Of a stretch of 19,870 bases of DNA, positions 1 to 10,331 are shown in pieces (position 1 is the stretch's first letter; every line of letters begins with the position of its first letter). The DNA comes from Methanobacteriota archaeon (GTDB lineage: Archaea > Halobacteriota > Methanosarcinia > Methanosarcinales > Methanosarcinaceae), in the NCBI GenBank assembly GCA_030837265.1, contig JAUPKV010000284.1, positions 1-19,870 of the forward strand, in the 5' to 3' direction. The notes beneath the pieces were generated by a model. The model was given only the letters and a program-made list of their open reading frames with translations. It was not told the DNA's origin and searched no databases. Both the position numbers and the translations under genes were made by a program.

Positions 1-1566
1 TCCACGACCTGCGTGGGCTGCCTGAGCGATACCTGCGTATCCACCCTGGTGACCGACGTTCATTGCGTAGTTCGGGTAGTTTGGACCACGGAGTTCGTCT
101 GGGAGACCTTCGTCGCCCTGGTAGGACAGAACATTTGTGGCACCGCACTGGTCCTGCAGGTCGTATCCGAAGAAGCCGAGACGGCCCCATGCTTCCTTGT
201 GCAGGTACATGGAGAGGTACCAGCCAGAAAGACCGGCGTTTGCGTTTGCGGTTGCAAGAGAACATGCGACACCGGCTGCGGCTGCGAGCACGGTTGCTCT
301 CTGGGATCCACCGAAGTGGTCTTCAAGGGCAGTCGGGAACTTCTCGTAGGTCTCGATACCGTAGATTGTGGACTCGGTTGCGATGTCCTTTACGACTTCG
401 AGGGTTGCCTTTATCTTGTTGTTCTTGCCGACGTTTGCAGCACCGTCGTACTTCTGGTTGATGTAGTCGACATCATAGTACACGTTGTTGTCGAGGATGT
501 CATCGGTGTATGCAGCGGTTGCATACTGTGTGAACCCGACACCACCGGACATGTAGGATCCGAGCCAGATCTGGTCGTAGAGCATACAGCCTGCACCGAC
601 TACTTCAAGAGCAATCTTTGCTGGATCTGGGGATACGCGGCTTGTCTGGACGATGTCTGAGAGGTGACCGAAGGATAATCCACCGGGCTCGTTTGGACCA
701 CGTGCACGCCTTGCGGGCAGCATTTCACCCATTGAGACCAGAGCTGCATGCTTTGCAGCGAAGGACAGGTCAGCGACGGCTGCTTCACCGGCGCACATGT
801 TGTATGCGGAGATGAAGGTCATACCGATCTGCATGGCTGCCCACCTGGAGGTCTGAGCACCGTCGGTTGTCCTGGAGACGATTGTTGGGATGTGGATTGC
901 CTGCCAGGAGGTCTTGCCGATGGAGGCTTTTATCTGGGCTGCCTGTTCGGCTGGGAATTCCTTGTTGATGTCGATCAGGAATTGCTTGTCGATTTCGTCT
1001 GCCAGTGCGTCGTCGCCTGTATAGATCTTTACATAACAGTCGTCAACAAGGGCAGGGTGTGTCTCGACCATCATTTCCTGAACCACTGCTGCACCGGGCA
1101 TTGCGTGGTTGAGGACTTCAAGGTAGTGGTTGATAGTTTCAGGAGTAACTTCCTTACCCAGCCTCTTCTCAAGGGTCTCATGAGCGAGGTCAAGACCGAC
1201 AATACAGGTTCTCCTGATGTCGTCCCACATCTGCTGCATTGCAGCGTTGTTTACATAGTGCAGGTCATCTGGTTCGCACACGATGTCAGTGCCGGATATT
1301 ACATACGGAGTAATTGCACGCTGACCGAGAGGAACACCGGAGTGCATATATGGGTTGTAGAATGCAAGGCCTCTCTTCTCTGCGATTTCCTTTCCGGCCT
1401 TAATCATTTCGGCCTTTCTGGGGTCCTGTGTCGGGCCAAGCCTCAGGAATTTTTCAGTCTTGCCGGTAATGCCATCGGAAAGCTTGCCAGCTTCATTTGT
1501 ACCGAATTCCTCTGTGAACTTGACTTCCATTGACTTTTTGAATTTATCGAAAATACTTGCTGCCAT
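1..1566 (-). CDS. mcrA: Methyl-coenzyme M reductase alpha subunit (McrA), 3' end cut by the window edge
   Basis: Catalytic alpha subunit of MCR, which with nickel coenzyme F430 converts methyl-CoM and CoM-SH partner CoB to methane and the CoM-CoB heterodisulfide in the cytoplasm. The window holds 522 codons from the ATG at 1566; the family is about 570 residues, so roughly the last 48 are outside. Visible family residues: the F430 axial-ligand glutamine Q163 in AVVQEMMV, and the known modification sites H273 (AAKHAAL), R287 (PARRARG), Q422 (GGSQRA), G467 (thioglycine, [10 protein letters not shown]) and C474. Which of these are actually modified cannot be read from DNA. The start follows GGTGA by a few bases, and only 10 nt separate it from the mcrG stop. 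It is the last gene of mcrBDCGA. Identification is certain. Confidence 0.98.
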   Translation of the reverse strand, partial: MAASIFDKFKKSMEVKFTEEFGTNEAGKLSDGITGKTEKFLRLGPTQDPRKAEMIKAGKEIAEKRGLAFYNPYMHSGVPLGQRAITPYVISGTDIVCEPDDLHYVNNAAMQQMWDDIRRTCIVGLDLAHETLEKRLGKEVTPETINHYLEVLNHAMPGAAVVQEMMVETHPALVDDCYVKIYTGDDALADEIDKQFLIDINKEFPAEQAAQIKASIGKTSWQAIHIPTIVSRTTDGAQTSRWAAMQIGMTFISAYNMCAGEAAVADLSFAAKHAALVSMGEMLPARRARGPNEPGGLSFGHLSDIVQTSRVSPDPAKIALEVVGAGCMLYDQIWLGSYMSGGVGFTQYATAAYTDDILDNNVYYDVDYINQKYDGAANVGKNNKIKATLEVVKDIATESTIYGIETYEKFPTALEDHFGGSQRATVLAAAAGVACSLATANANAGLSGWYLSMYLHKEAWGRLGFFGYDLQDQCGATNVLSYQGDEGLPDELRGPNYPNYAMNVGHQGGYAGIAQAAHAGRG

Positions 1567-1576
1567 TGTGGTCACC

Positions 1577-2323
1577 TCATTTGGGCTGGAATCCGTATAT
1601 AGTTCTCTGGTCGAATATCCTGTGTACCCATTCAACGACTTCTGCATCGTCCCTGAAGGCTACATTGTCTACACGGTAAATTGTGGTTCTCTTTGCTGCT
1701 TCTGCTTCGGACATCGGCTTGCCGAGGTCAACTTTCCTGTCGAGTGGAATTCCAACCTGGTCTTTGTCCTGAATGATAGTGCCGCTTTCGAGTCTTCTCC
1801 TGTCGAGCATATCGAACATTACACCATCTTCCTGGAGACGGACAGAGTGACCGTGGACAGTACAGCCACGCATTCCAGCAAGCGCATGGTCACTTATTTC
1901 GGTTTCCATCTGGACTTTTGCGCACTTCTCCATGTCCCTCTCACGGGCTTCGACAATCTGACGGCCGGAAAGAGTACCTGGGTCTACCCCTCTGAAGTTG
2001 ATTGCTGCAAAGTATGACCTGAAGTATGGAGTAGCGGGTGCGTTGTACATTGAGTCGGCAAACTGAACGTACCTGACTCTGTCACCAGCTTCTGCACCTG
2101 GTGTTGGTGCAACGAGTTCACGAGCTGCGTCGTTAGGCTCCTTAAGCTCTGCAAGTGGTGGGTGGGTGCTCGGGTAGGCACTTCCTGGGGTGCGGTGTCC
2201 AAGAACTGCTGTTAAGTCTTCATCTGAAATTTCCCTGAGTTTCTCAAGTTTTCCAGACATGTGTTTTCTTCTGTTAGCGGCAACTGATGTTGCGCCTGGA
2301 TAAAACTGTGCATTGTATGCCAT
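1577..2323 (-). CDS. mcrG: Methyl-coenzyme M reductase gamma subunit (McrG)
   Basis: Gamma subunit of the alpha2-beta2-gamma2 MCR hexamer; it contributes to the F430 pocket. The protein is 248 residues starting [10 protein letters not shown], the usual length and N-terminus for Methanosarcina McrG. An in-frame TTG at 2332 would add three residues, but the Shine-Dalgarno AAGGAG at 2333-2338 abuts that TTG and lies 9 nt from the ATG at 2323, so the ATG is the start. The mcrC stop (TGA, 2325-2327) ends one base before this ATG, which suggests coupled translation. The [15 protein letters not shown] segment ([14 protein letters not shown]) in the middle and the C-terminal YGFQPK are typical of the family. 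Confidence 0.97.
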   Translation of the reverse strand: MAYNAQFYPGATSVAANRRKHMSGKLEKLREISDEDLTAVLGHRTPGSAYPSTHPPLAELKEPNDAARELVAPTPGAEAGDRVRYVQFADSMYNAPATPYFRSYFAAINFRGVDPGTLSGRQIVEARERDMEKCAKVQMETEISDHALAGMRGCTVHGHSVRLQEDGVMFDMLDRRRLESGTIIQDKDQVGIPLDRKVDLGKPMSEAEAAKRTTIYRVDNVAFRDDAEVVEWVHRIFDQRTIYGFQPK

Positions 2324-2324
2324 C

Positions 2325-2945
2325 TCATGCAACTCCTTTATGATCTTCTAATTGGTCTAATGTAGTCTTGACAGTTTTGACGATCAAGTTTAGCTTTTCT
2401 CTGGGGCAGTAGTCACCACGTGTGACTCCGTTTATCATATCCATTACGATTCCCTTCGTACGAATATTTTCTTCCCTTGGCATCACTAATCTCGTCTTTA
2501 TCCCTGCTTCTGCGAAATCCTCAAAATCAACCGGGATCTGGCTGACAATTATTGCCGGTATATTAGCCTTACTCAGGATTTCTCTTGTTTTCCTGAGCAC
2601 ATGGTCCTTGATATTTCCAAAATGGATCACAGCCAGCTTGTGCATTTCTATTTGTGCGACTTCTACCGGACTCAACAAAAAAGATCCGGTTATCAGCCCG
2701 GATTCTGGGATTCCGGAACCTGAATAGAGCACCAGCACACTGACCTGAATGTTTTCCTTCCTCATACCGTAAGTGATCTCACATACCGGTTTAGTGATAT
2801 GTCTCTGTCCGGGACTCATGGCAACAGCTACGACATCGGCATGGCCGGCTTCGGCGAGAGTGCCTCGCTGGGCAAGCCCTCCTCCTCTTCCAAGCCCTCC
2901 GCCACATCGGCAGTCAACTACCTGGGTTTCCCGATCGATCATCAT
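2325..2945 (-). CDS. mcrC: Methyl-coenzyme M reductase operon protein C (McrC)
   Basis: McrC is not part of the purified MCR hexamer. From the literature it belongs to the ATP-dependent machinery (component A3a) that reductively activates F430 nickel. The protein has 206 residues. An N-terminal segment rich in Cys and Gly (VDCRCGGGLGRGGGLAQRG, about residues 10-28) precedes a conserved alpha/beta body containing YSGSGIPESGLITGSFLLSPVE in pieces and VIHFGN. Two adjacent ATG codons (2945 and 2942) could each start it; the preceding GTGAGAAAG is a weak ribosome site. It begins 6 nt after the mcrD stop and ends one base before mcrG, so it is translated from the mcr transcript. Family assignment is secure from sequence and position; the start is uncertain by one codon. 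Confidence 0.95.
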   Translation of the reverse strand: MMIDRETQVVDCRCGGGLGRGGGLAQRGTLAEAGHADVVAVAMSPGQRHITKPVCEITYGMRKENIQVSVLVLYSGSGIPESGLITGSFLLSPVEVAQIEMHKLAVIHFGNIKDHVLRKTREILSKANIPAIIVSQIPVDFEDFAEAGIKTRLVMPREENIRTKGIVMDMINGVTRGDYCPREKLNLIVKTVKTTLDQLEDHKGVA

Positions 2946-2951
2946 ACTTTC

Positions 2952-3464
2952 TCACTCATCTTTATCTTCCTTCGTTTCTTCCTCTTTCTTCTCGATGAAG
3001 ACGAGCTGGTTTATCTTGGCTTTCGGATCTACCATGCCAAGCATGCGAGGGTCTGTTTCCGGACCAAGTTTAGCATAGTCAGTTACAGTAGGTTTTCTTC
3101 GGAAGAAGTATCCTTCCCTGAATTCAAAAGAGAATGGGAGCAATTTATCGCATACTTCCCTGACTTTTTCCTTAGCTTCAGCATTTGAGAGTTCAACCCT
3201 GATCCTGCCTACACTGATCTTAAGTTCAATAACCTGATCTCCGACCTGAATAGGCTTTCTTAACGGATGTTCAATTTTTTCCCCGGTGCCAGGGCCTGAG
3301 CCTACCTTATCGGGCAGCCTGTTGCCCTGAACCATAACACGGATTATTCCGTCCACCTTATTAAGCTCGGTCATAAGCTTTTGAGCCGTTTCGGGAGAGA
3401 GGATCCTGCTCGGAAAAATTTCAATTTGAATAGGACCCTCAGAGTTTGAAGCAGAGTCTGACAT
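2952..3464 (-). CDS. mcrD: Methyl-coenzyme M reductase operon protein D (McrD)
   Basis: McrD is an accessory protein of MCR, thought from published work to bind immature MCR and help cofactor loading or assembly; it is not catalytic. The protein has 170 residues, a normal length. Visible features are an IEIFPSRILSPETAQKLM stretch (about 14-31), a central VGRIRVEL strand, a basic EGYFFRRKPTVTDYAKLG segment near residue 115, and a highly charged Lys/Glu tail (KKEEETKEDKDE). The ATG at 3464 follows AAAGG with an 8-nt spacer and lies 23 nt after the mcrB stop. It is the second gene of the operon, in the order standard for methanogens. Confidence 0.95.
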   Translation of the reverse strand: MSDSASNSEGPIQIEIFPSRILSPETAQKLMTELNKVDGIIRVMVQGNRLPDKVGSGPGTGEKIEHPLRKPIQVGDQVIELKISVGRIRVELSNAEAKEKVREVCDKLLPFSFEFREGYFFRRKPTVTDYAKLGPETDPRMLGMVDPKAKINQLVFIEKKEEETKEDKDE

Positions 3465-3487
3465 TGTTAGACCTTTAAGTTATATTT

Positions 3488-4792
3488 TTAGAGCGCTCCT
3501 GCAACTGCCTTAATTGGCTCGCGGAATTCTGGAATTCCACCAAACACATCTCCAATCAGACCGGATGTTGATTCGATTGTGAACATCTGGGTACCTGCAT
3601 CCAGAGCTACTGCTGCGCATACGCAGGGAATTGCGAATCCTCTGGAGTGCCTGGTAACTACGTGGTTACCGTTGAATACACCAGGTCCACCGCCACCATA
3701 AATGGAGTGACTGAAGAATGAGAACCCTACTGCGACACCCTCTACTTTACCGTAGTCGCATCCTGGGAGACCGGTTTCCTTCTCAAGTATGTCATTGAAG
3801 TAAAGAAGTGTTGCAGAAACACCCTGAGCTGCACGTGCTGCACCACAGTTTACGATAGTGGCTGCGAGTGTGCCGACTGCTGCAAAGGCGTTCCACATGG
3901 GGACATCGTTTGCCTTGTAGAACTTATATCCGGAGGGAGCGGTCTTGTCAACGGAAATTACACCGGCTTCAAGTGCCCTGCCAACTACGGATTCGATAAC
4001 AGTTCCGATGGTGCCGCTCTGACCGTTTTCCTTTATAACGTCATACAGCACATTGTTGGCATTGAGACCCTGGCATGCGAGACCGAGGAGCTGGTGCCTC
4101 TCGAACATACCGACTGCGCCGCCCATCTCAAAGATACCGGCCTGCTCATAGATAGAAGAAAGAGCTGATGTGTTTAATGCAGACTTTCCTGTAATTGCTG
4201 CAACGTGGTTGGCCATGATGTTCCTGAGAGAGAAGCCAAGACCTTCATTGTTCTGGGGGATGCTCAGAATGCTTGCAACGTTTCCGCCCATAAGGTCCAT
4301 TGTCTGTGGGTAGCTTCCCCATACAGCGGCTTTCACTATGGGTGCATCATACATATCGGTATTGTTCATGTCCAGAATTGCCTGGGTGATTGCTGCTGAA
4401 CCGACTGTGGTTGCGGACATGTAGTCTGCACCGGCGACCATTCTGGCTTCCGGGACCTGTACGAGCAGACTCTTTCCGCCCTTCAGGACCTTTACATTGG
4501 TATCGTCGCCTTCGTCGACCTGGACAAGCTCTTTTACCTTTGCTGCAAGTGCATCAACATTGCCCACAAGGTCGTATTTGAGTTCACGGCCCAGGATCTG
4601 ACGGCCCTTTCCGCCCATCTTCCCGTTAGCAAGTGCGCCCTGAATACCTGCTACAGAGATTGCAACGGACCTCTTGGTGTCCTTAATAATTTTTTTAATT
4701 GCTGCGTTTCTTGTTGGAGCAAGACTCATTATGTCGACATTGCTCTCGAGCAGTTTTCCTCTGTCGTCGTAGATGTCTACTTTGTCAGACAC
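3488..4792 (-). CDS. mcrB: Methyl-coenzyme M reductase beta subunit (McrB)
   Basis: Beta subunit of MCR; it forms part of the substrate channel and binds coenzyme B. The protein has 434 residues, as expected. The active-site segment [13 protein letters not shown] is present with Y365, matching the catalytic beta-Tyr367 of Methanothermobacter, and H377 matching beta-His379 that contacts CoB. The start is GTG (4790-4792), supported by AGGAGG eight bases upstream and by the [14 protein letters not shown]-terminus; no in-frame ATG fits better. As the first gene of mcrBDCGA it is served by the promoter in the region shared with mmp10. A GTG start on one of the most abundant proteins of the cell is notable but is offset by an excellent ribosome site. 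Confidence 0.97.
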   Translation of the reverse strand: MSDKVDIYDDRGKLLESNVDIMSLAPTRNAAIKKIIKDTKRSVAISVAGIQGALANGKMGGKGRQILGRELKYDLVGNVDALAAKVKELVQVDEGDDTNVKVLKGGKSLLVQVPEARMVAGADYMSATTVGSAAITQAILDMNNTDMYDAPIVKAAVWGSYPQTMDLMGGNVASILSIPQNNEGLGFSLRNIMANHVAAITGKSALNTSALSSIYEQAGIFEMGGAVGMFERHQLLGLACQGLNANNVLYDVIKENGQSGTIGTVIESVVGRALEAGVISVDKTAPSGYKFYKANDVPMWNAFAAVGTLAATIVNCGAARAAQGVSATLLYFNDILEKETGLPGCDYGKVEGVAVGFSFFSHSIYGGGGPGVFNGNHVVTRHSRGFAIPCVCAAVALDAGTQMFTIESTSGLIGDVFGGIPEFREPIKAVAGAL

Positions 4793-4796
4793 TTTA

Positions 4797-4803
4797 ATTT
4801 CCT
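4797..4803 (-). promoter_or_regulatory. Strong ribosome binding site that fixes the mcrB GTG start
   Basis: Minus strand AAGGAGGAAATTAAA runs directly into GTG. The AGGAGG core is eight bases from the start codon, which is ideal for an archaeal Shine-Dalgarno, and it decides in favour of the non-ATG start. Confidence 0.7.
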
Positions 4804-4924
4804 CCTTAATTCATTAAAATGATTCTGGGATTGGTCACTTTTTCGATTGCTTTACACTCTAAATCAAATACTGTGTCGTTTTGCAGTGTCCACTTTCCCA
4901 ATGAAAACTCATTCGTTTAGAAGG

Positions 4925-4934
4925 TACTTAAATC
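4925..4934 (-). promoter_or_regulatory. Candidate TATA box of the mcr operon
   Basis: On the minus strand this reads GATTTAAGTA within a C-poor, A-rich stretch, a fair match to archaeal box A. Transcription starting about 25 nt downstream would give a leader of roughly 110 nt before the mcrB GTG. A second AT-rich candidate (TTATAAAATA on minus, around 5002-5012) lies further upstream. Chosen by eye; no transcript data. Confidence 0.35.
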
Positions 4935-5113
4935 TTTTGTGTTCTCCGCTCGATGAATTTCCCTGTTTTTTTTAAAAATACTTTTATTAAAATGAGATCT
5001 ATTTTATAACTATTATATCAAAAACGCGATCACGTGAAGAATCGCTGTTTCATTTAATGCATAGTCGCCAAAAAATCGAATAGATACTTAAAAAAATATT
5101 TTTTGAAGAAAAA

Positions 5114-5126
5114 CAAGATATAATCT
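5114..5126 (+). promoter_or_regulatory. Candidate TATA box of mmp10
   Basis: AAGATATAATCTA resembles archaeal box A. A start site about 25 nt downstream would fall near 5145, giving a short leader to the ATG at 5162 or one of about 65 nt to the preferred ATG at 5210. An alternative AT-rich site is at 5083-5098. The whole 4793-5209 stretch holds no other convincing gene. Confidence 0.3.
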
Positions 5127-5209
5127 AACTTTTCTTTAAATGTAGCTTCCTTTACTTGAGAATGATACCAAAAGGATTTAGTAATATTCATGCGATACGA
5201 AAGTTTAAT

Positions 5210-6445
5210 ATGGAAGTAGTTGTTGATGTTGGCGGAAATCCCGGGGTTGACTGCCGAGGCTTTTGCAAATACTGTTATTTCAAAAGAGTTAAGGATGTTC
5301 AACCACTTGGATGTAAGTATTGTCTTCCTTTCAAAAAGGGGTGTGATTACTGCACCCGAAGTGTAAAGGAATCATATTCAGGTTTCAAACCTCTTGGGAT
5401 TGTACTGGATGAAACTGCTCGAAAACTCAATTTCATGAGCGGCAAAATTGAAAAATTCACAGTCAGCGGAGGAGGAGATTTGAGCTGTTATCCTGAATTG
5501 AAAAATCTTATTGCTTTTTTGTCTCAATTCGATATTCCCATTCATCTAGGATACACGAGCGGAAAAGGCTTCAACAAACCTGAAGAAGCTCTTTTTTTCT
5601 TAGACCATGGAGTCTCTGAAGTAAGTTTCACGGTCTTTGCAACTGATCCTGTTTTAAGAGCCGAATATATGAAAGACCCTGAACCTGAAGCTTCTTTGGC
5701 TGTCCTGAAGGATTTCTGTGCCCATTGTGAAGTATATGGGGCAATTGTACTGATTCCAGGAATAAATGACGGAAAAGTCCTTGACAAAACATTGAGCGAC
5801 CTTGAAATAATGGGTGCAAAAGGCGCAATTCTGATGAGATTTGCAAATTTTTCGGAAAACGGACTGATATTAAATAACTCCCCTATTATCCCGGGCGTTA
5901 TTCCACATACAGTTCAGGAATTCGTCGATATCGTACGTAGTTCAGCAGCTAAATACCCTTCCATTAGAATCACCGGAACTCCCCTGGAGGACCCTTTAAT
6001 TGGATCTCCTTTTGCTATCCGTAATATTCCCGAAGCCCTTGAAAAACTCCCTAAAGTCATGAGAAGAGCCACTATAGTCACTGGCCAGGTAGCAGCTCCA
6101 AGATTAAAGGAGATCTTTGACATCCTTGGTGGAACCGTTAATGTAGTATCTCCTAAAAAAGACATCGGATGCCTTATCACAATTGAAGATCTCAACTCAC
6201 TTGATCTTAGTGAAGTTAGCGAGACTGTTTTCATCCCCGGGAGAGCCTTTGCCCATGATATGGAAGTAAAGGAAGCTTTTAAAAGAGATGGAGTGGATAG
6301 ACTAATTCGGAGGGGTCCGGAGCGTCTTTCTGTAGATGGAGAAATGTCGATCGGCATGACTAGAGAAGAAGTTCTGGAACTGGAAATTGAAAATTTCACT
6401 GAATTGATAGGACAAATAAACTCACTCGGATTACCAGTGAAATAA
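5210..6445 (+). CDS. mmp10: Mmp10, radical SAM/cobalamin methylase for an McrA arginine
   Basis: Methanogenesis marker protein 10 installs 5-methylarginine in McrA (published for M. acetivorans and M. maripaludis) using a 4Fe-4S cluster, SAM and cobalamin. From the ATG at 5210 the protein is 411 residues. It has the radical SAM triad C15-x3-C19-x2-C22, followed at once by Y23, the residue reported as a ligand of the cluster. A second set C35/C38/C45/C48 matches the reported four-cysteine mononuclear iron site. GGGD (SGGGDLS) follows in the SAM-binding region. The target is likely R287 of the neighbouring McrA. Upstream in-frame TTG (5156) and ATG (5162) would add up to 18 residues; none of the candidates has a good Shine-Dalgarno. 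I prefer 5210 because it reproduces the published Tyr23 numbering. It is divergent from mcrB. Confidence 0.95.
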   Translation: MEVVVDVGGNPGVDCRGFCKYCYFKRVKDVQPLGCKYCLPFKKGCDYCTRSVKESYSGFKPLGIVLDETARKLNFMSGKIEKFTVSGGGDLSCYPELKNLIAFLSQFDIPIHLGYTSGKGFNKPEEALFFLDHGVSEVSFTVFATDPVLRAEYMKDPEPEASLAVLKDFCAHCEVYGAIVLIPGINDGKVLDKTLSDLEIMGAKGAILMRFANFSENGLILNNSPIIPGVIPHTVQEFVDIVRSSAAKYPSIRITGTPLEDPLIGSPFAIRNIPEALEKLPKVMRRATIVTGQVAAPRLKEIFDILGGTVNVVSPKKDIGCLITIEDLNSLDLSEVSETVFIPGRAFAHDMEVKEAFKRDGVDRLIRRGPERLSVDGEMSIGMTREEVLELEIENFTELIGQINSLGLPVK

Positions 6446-6804
6446 GAACTCAACAAAAATATTTCAAGATACTAGAATAACTTATACTTTATCAATATAT
6501 TAGCTTTGAATAAAGTACAGATAATCAAACAGATATTACATAAATAGTATTTTATTTATATAATTGGATTGGAAAATCCAACCAAAATAATCATCTCAAT
6601 TAAACAGATTTTGGAAAGTTTTTCCCTCAAATTACGACTATTATTGGACAAAGTATTTTCCCAATTGAAAAAAATAAAAATATATGTGAATCTTACTATT
6701 AATTTAGCCGCTATTTATTTATTATCGGGATCTTGAGTTGCCCTACCTCAACCATAGAGTTTGGAACAATTTTTTTAGCATGTACGGTTTCTCCTTTATA
6801 TTTC
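6446..6804. other. AT-rich intergenic region between convergent mmp10 and polC
   Basis: No gene is visible. It holds a perfect 7-bp hairpin (TTGGATT-GGAA-AATCCAA) at 6564-6581, possibly linked to the end of mmp10 transcription. On the minus strand, just past the polC stop, an open stretch in the +1 frame ends at a TAG near 6717; see findings. No long T-run typical of an archaeal terminator is obvious. Confidence 0.6.
6564..6581. terminator. Small hairpin downstream of mmp10
   Basis: Inverted repeat with 7-bp arms TTGGATT and AATCCAA around a GGAA loop, 119 nt past the mmp10 stop. It lacks a following T-run on either strand, so a termination role is a weak inference. Confidence 0.2.
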
Positions 6805-9800
6805 CTAGCGCGCAGACCCGGACATAAAATCTAAAAGTCCAAGTTGCTTAACTTTATGATTCTCGAAAAGAGAGCAAATATCATTATCCAGAAGTTCGAT
6901 CCTCTGTTGAGTATAGCTGGAGACACTGTATCTTTCCCCTATCTCTTTTGAAACTTCAAGATATTTACGGACAGCACCCTCATGTACTGTTAGCACAATA
7001 TTGCCTCCACACTTGGGACATGAACCGGTAAGAGGAGGACGCCTAAATTTTTCTCCACATTTAACACAACGCATCCGCTGTCTTGAAAAAGAGCGAAGGT
7101 TTCCTAAAAGATCAGGGAGGAAATGAGACTTAAGCACCCTCTCTGCCACATCCGGAGCATCTACTGCACGGATCTTATTAGCCAGAGAAAGTTGAGCTTC
7201 CATTTTATCGATCATGCTTCCAAGAGTTTTGTATGAGGATTTTAGTGGGCCTGCCGCAATATCCGAAGTCCCGTGTGTAAACATGAAATGTTCATACTGT
7301 TCTGGAGTTCCTAGCCGGCTGCTGACAAGATCCATAATACTTTCAAGTTCGGTTGGATTTTTGATCTCCTGAGTAGCCCTATAGAATTCAAGAGGGTACT
7401 TTTTACACACGTCTATATTGTGCGCTTCTTTATCTACCTCTTTGGGATCTATACGGGTAGTGAGTACGAGAGGAGCGTCCATTTTTCCCCCCCTTTTATC
7501 AGGCAGATAAGACCTTGAAAAATTAAGGATTCCGTCCATGAGAAGCATTACGCAATCTTCATCCCCATCGCAATTCCGACGTTTTGAAGCATGGAAAAAA
7601 GGATGTGCATAACCCACCGAAGCTTTCGTAAACCCTATCAGGCGTCCAAGTACTCCTGCCGAGGTATGCGGAGCAAGTCCTATGAGCAATACCCCTACAA
7701 GATCCTGAATGGTTTTTGCGTTGTAATAAGGCTCAACCTTATAGTACTTTACAAGGAGGTCATCCACATACTTTGCAATTCGCAGCAAATATTCACCTCC
7801 GTCGTAGGAAATCACCAGGTCCTGAACCTTCAGACAGACAACCTGTTCCTCCCTTTCAAGAGTTTCTCCATATACGTCCTCCCTGTAACCGAGTTCTCGA
7901 AGCCTGGCTGCAGTAATTCCGATTTCATCAGCCCGAATGTGAGTGAGAGGAATATCCGACATATCATAGCGAATAGTGCCATCCTTAAAAATATAAACAT
8001 CATGTTTTGCTCGAAGGATCCCTTTTTCAAGAGGCTCGGGAGTCATTTGTCCGTTCATAAGCCTTTTTACTCCCTTGATCATGTCCAGTTTTTCCCTTTC
8101 CCCAACATTCTCAAAGGCTCGCTTATAAATAGAGCGAAAATCCAGTTTGACAGTTGCAAGCGAAGTTGATTTTCTTCCGCATTTCGGACAGGTTTCCGCG
8201 CCTCTGACATCTATTTTACAGCGAAGACAGAAAAGCCTGGGATTTGTATATCCTCCGCAGTCGCAGCGCCAGAAATAGGTTTCTTTCCTGCATTCAGAGC
8301 ATTCCCTCAGCCCTAATTCGACTTCGATTTCTCCGATTTTTTCATTCATGGAAGCTGAGTAATCGGAAGCAGAAACAAGGTTTCTTGTGAGTCCTCCGGC
8401 ATTGCTTATAGGAAAAAGTACCTGGGCTGCAGGAGACATCTTCCTCAGGTCGGATTTTTCCGGCCTTCCCATTCTGGCCCCGATTCTGGAAGGAGCCCTT
8501 GGAAAGACCTTAAAACCGCTCAGGATACATGCAGCGTCTACCATGTTTTCAGTGTCGGGCATAGGTGCTTTTTCTTTCAATTTGCAGTCAAGCCCAAGGC
8601 AAAAAATGAACGGAAGAGCTTCTTCTATAAGGATTTTCTCATCTCTTACCTTGTGCAGTACGAGAAGCTTTTCAAGTATAGGTTTAACAGTTTCGAAACC
8701 CATATCCTTTAAAGCTTCGAAGGATCTGAGAGGCAGGATGAGAATCTCTTCCCCTGCTAAAAAATCTCCGTTTTCAACGACAAATCTCCTCAGAGCTTCA
8801 AATTCATTTCGATTTATATCATGCCATAGGTATGTGAACTTCGGATGCAGTGGGACATTGAATTCTTCTGCAAGCTTGATAGCCAGGGCTGCAGAAAGAT
8901 TCCTTAATTCATCTTCCGGAATCTGTTCAGGGCAGGCTGCTTCATAGTCGTAATACCACCATTCGAAAACATAGGGTGAAGGCATAAGGGGGTGGTTATT
9001 CTCCAGAAAATCCCCGTAATTGATAAGGATCTCCCCTATATCCACTATAACTTCGATCTGTGAACGAAGCTCGTAGGCTTCCTTAATATTATCTATCCGG
9101 ACCAGGTCTCCGGAATTAAGACGTACAGTCGGACCCTCTATCGAATCTACTGCTGACATGGCCGCAGCTTTTCCGGGCCTTTCAACCTTAAGCTGAGTCC
9201 CGTTAGAAATAAAATCATCAAGTATTACCATTGAAGCAGGATTAATACCCGCTGCAGCAAAAGAAGTATTCCTGGAACGCCCGTAGCGAAGTCTGAACCC
9301 GCCTGGCCTTGAAGGGTGAGAAAAAACTGGCCTGCCCGCAATTAGATCTCTTATGTATTTATCCTTTGGTTTAATCTTGTTTCTCTGTTCCTGTTCCGGA
9401 TCCTCTCCGCTTTTTGAACCTACGATAAGAGTTTCCAGCCAGTCCCATCCATCCATATTCAGTTTCTTAACATGTTTCTTGACTTTGGGAGCCTTGAGAG
9501 CGAGACCTTCGGCAAGTACGAGGCACATTCCCCCTCGTACACGGTTTGTTCCGATCCTTTCCAGGTCTCTGTGCCCTTCTACTTCCGCATCTTCAGTTGG
9601 GTCTCCGTCTATACAGACAGGACAGTTCCGGACTATCAGGCGGATCTCATCTTCTGAGGGAGTATATTGAAGGCTCGCAACTTTTTTGTAAAGCAGGATT
9701 TCCTCTACATAACGCTCTACTTCCTCTGGCCTTGGTTTATATCGATCAATCCCGATTCCACGCCTTACATAATCCCCAACAAGTACTGAAAGAGCCTGTG

Positions 9801-10263
9801 CAGTTCCGCCAGCACTCCGGATAGGTCCCGAGTAAAAAATCCTTATATATTGTGAACTGTCGTCATTTTTTCCAAGTTCAACTTTGTCAATCCCTTCTAT
9901 CGGAGCTGCAACCACACCTTCCGTAAGGACAGCCATAGAAACCCTTATTGCAGCTTCAACTGCATCTTTTTTTGTAGCAAAGCTTCCTACTTCCCCTTCA
10001 GCTACCATACGCCCTATTTCGAGAGCAGCTTCCTCTCTGGACATCTTGATTTCAAGCTCTCGGATTTTTGCAGCGACCCCTTCCACTCCAATGAGGTTTT
10101 CAACCCTATCCGCAAGATCCTTAGCAAGGGGAATCTCTACAATGGGCTTTGGGTCCCCTCCACGGGCTCGAGCCCTGTTAGCTATCTCAATTGCTTCATT
10201 AAGTCTCATTTCAAGTTCATTGAAATATCTGTGCATTTCTTCACTAGCAATAGTTTCGCCCAT
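6805..10263 (-). CDS. polC: DNA polymerase D large catalytic subunit DP2
   Basis: DP2 is the polymerizing subunit of the archaeal replicative polymerase PolD; it pairs with the DP1 exonuclease subunit, which is not in this window. The protein has 1152 residues, normal for an intein-free DP2. The catalytic double-psi barrel motif NCDGDED is at 897-903, with D899 and D901 the expected metal ligands. Zinc-binding cysteine pairs are visible at C655/C658, C667/C669, C679/C682 and C692/C695, and a C-terminal finger at C1066/C1069 and C1082/C1085. The extreme C-terminus QLGLLDFM (1140-1147) fits a PCNA-interacting (PIP) box. The N-terminus [14 protein letters not shown] is typical. The ATG at 10263 is preceded only by a weak ACGGG. 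The sequence is continuous through the catalytic motif, where inteins insert in some archaea. It lies downstream of the rbcL-sua5 unit but is probably separately transcribed. Confidence 0.97.
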   Translation of the reverse strand: MGETIASEEMHRYFNELEMRLNEAIEIANRARARGGDPKPIVEIPLAKDLADRVENLIGVEGVAAKIRELEIKMSREEAALEIGRMVAEGEVGSFATKKDAVEAAIRVSMAVLTEGVVAAPIEGIDKVELGKNDDSSQYIRIFYSGPIRSAGGTAQALSVLVGDYVRRGIGIDRYKPRPEEVERYVEEILLYKKVASLQYTPSEDEIRLIVRNCPVCIDGDPTEDAEVEGHRDLERIGTNRVRGGMCLVLAEGLALKAPKVKKHVKKLNMDGWDWLETLIVGSKSGEDPEQEQRNKIKPKDKYIRDLIAGRPVFSHPSRPGGFRLRYGRSRNTSFAAAGINPASMVILDDFISNGTQLKVERPGKAAAMSAVDSIEGPTVRLNSGDLVRIDNIKEAYELRSQIEVIVDIGEILINYGDFLENNHPLMPSPYVFEWWYYDYEAACPEQIPEDELRNLSAALAIKLAEEFNVPLHPKFTYLWHDINRNEFEALRRFVVENGDFLAGEEILILPLRSFEALKDMGFETVKPILEKLLVLHKVRDEKILIEEALPFIFCLGLDCKLKEKAPMPDTENMVDAACILSGFKVFPRAPSRIGARMGRPEKSDLRKMSPAAQVLFPISNAGGLTRNLVSASDYSASMNEKIGEIEVELGLRECSECRKETYFWRCDCGGYTNPRLFCLRCKIDVRGAETCPKCGRKSTSLATVKLDFRSIYKRAFENVGEREKLDMIKGVKRLMNGQMTPEPLEKGILRAKHDVYIFKDGTIRYDMSDIPLTHIRADEIGITAARLRELGYREDVYGETLEREEQVVCLKVQDLVISYDGGEYLLRIAKYVDDLLVKYYKVEPYYNAKTIQDLVGVLLIGLAPHTSAGVLGRLIGFTKASVGYAHPFFHASKRRNCDGDEDCVMLLMDGILNFSRSYLPDKRGGKMDAPLVLTTRIDPKEVDKEAHNIDVCKKYPLEFYRATQEIKNPTELESIMDLVSSRLGTPEQYEHFMFTHGTSDIAAGPLKSSYKTLGSMIDKMEAQLSLANKIRAVDAPDVAERVLKSHFLPDLLGNLRSFSRQRMRCVKCGEKFRRPPLTGSCPKCGGNIVLTVHEGAVRKYLEVSKEIGERYSVSSYTQQRIELLDNDICSLFENHKVKQLGLLDFMSGSAR

Positions 10264-10296
10264 TGATTAACCCGTCCAATAATAACTTACGTTGTC

Positions 10297-10310
10297 AGAA
10301 AAAAGAAAAT
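10297..10310 (-). terminator. T-rich stretch after the 77-residue membrane protein gene
   Basis: On the minus strand ATTTTCTTTTTTCT lies about 22-35 nt past the stop at 10332, matching the T-rich archaeal (Eta/intrinsic) termination pattern. It could separate the rbcL-sua5 unit from polC. By eye only. Confidence 0.35.
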
Positions 10311-10331
10311 CCGATTATAATGAAAACCTGA

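Noticed and set aside
13..660. Long plus-strand open frame opposite mcrA
   Set aside because: It is antisense to the certain McrA coding sequence; the open frame is a by-product of its GC-rich, biased codons.
748..1533. 261-codon plus-strand open frame opposite mcrA
   Set aside because: It lies within the antisense of McrA and resembles no known protein; the minus-strand frame encodes McrA motifs throughout.
1460..2017. Plus-strand frame spanning the mcrA/mcrG junction
   Set aside because: It is a shadow of two real genes with their own ribosome site and family motifs.
5914..6456. Minus-strand frame opposite the 3' part of mmp10
   Set aside because: It is antisense to the C-terminal domain of Mmp10, with no ribosome site and serine-rich shadow composition.
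7591..8169. 192-codon plus-strand frame inside polC
   Set aside because: It is antisense to conserved DP2 sequence and has no family resemblance.
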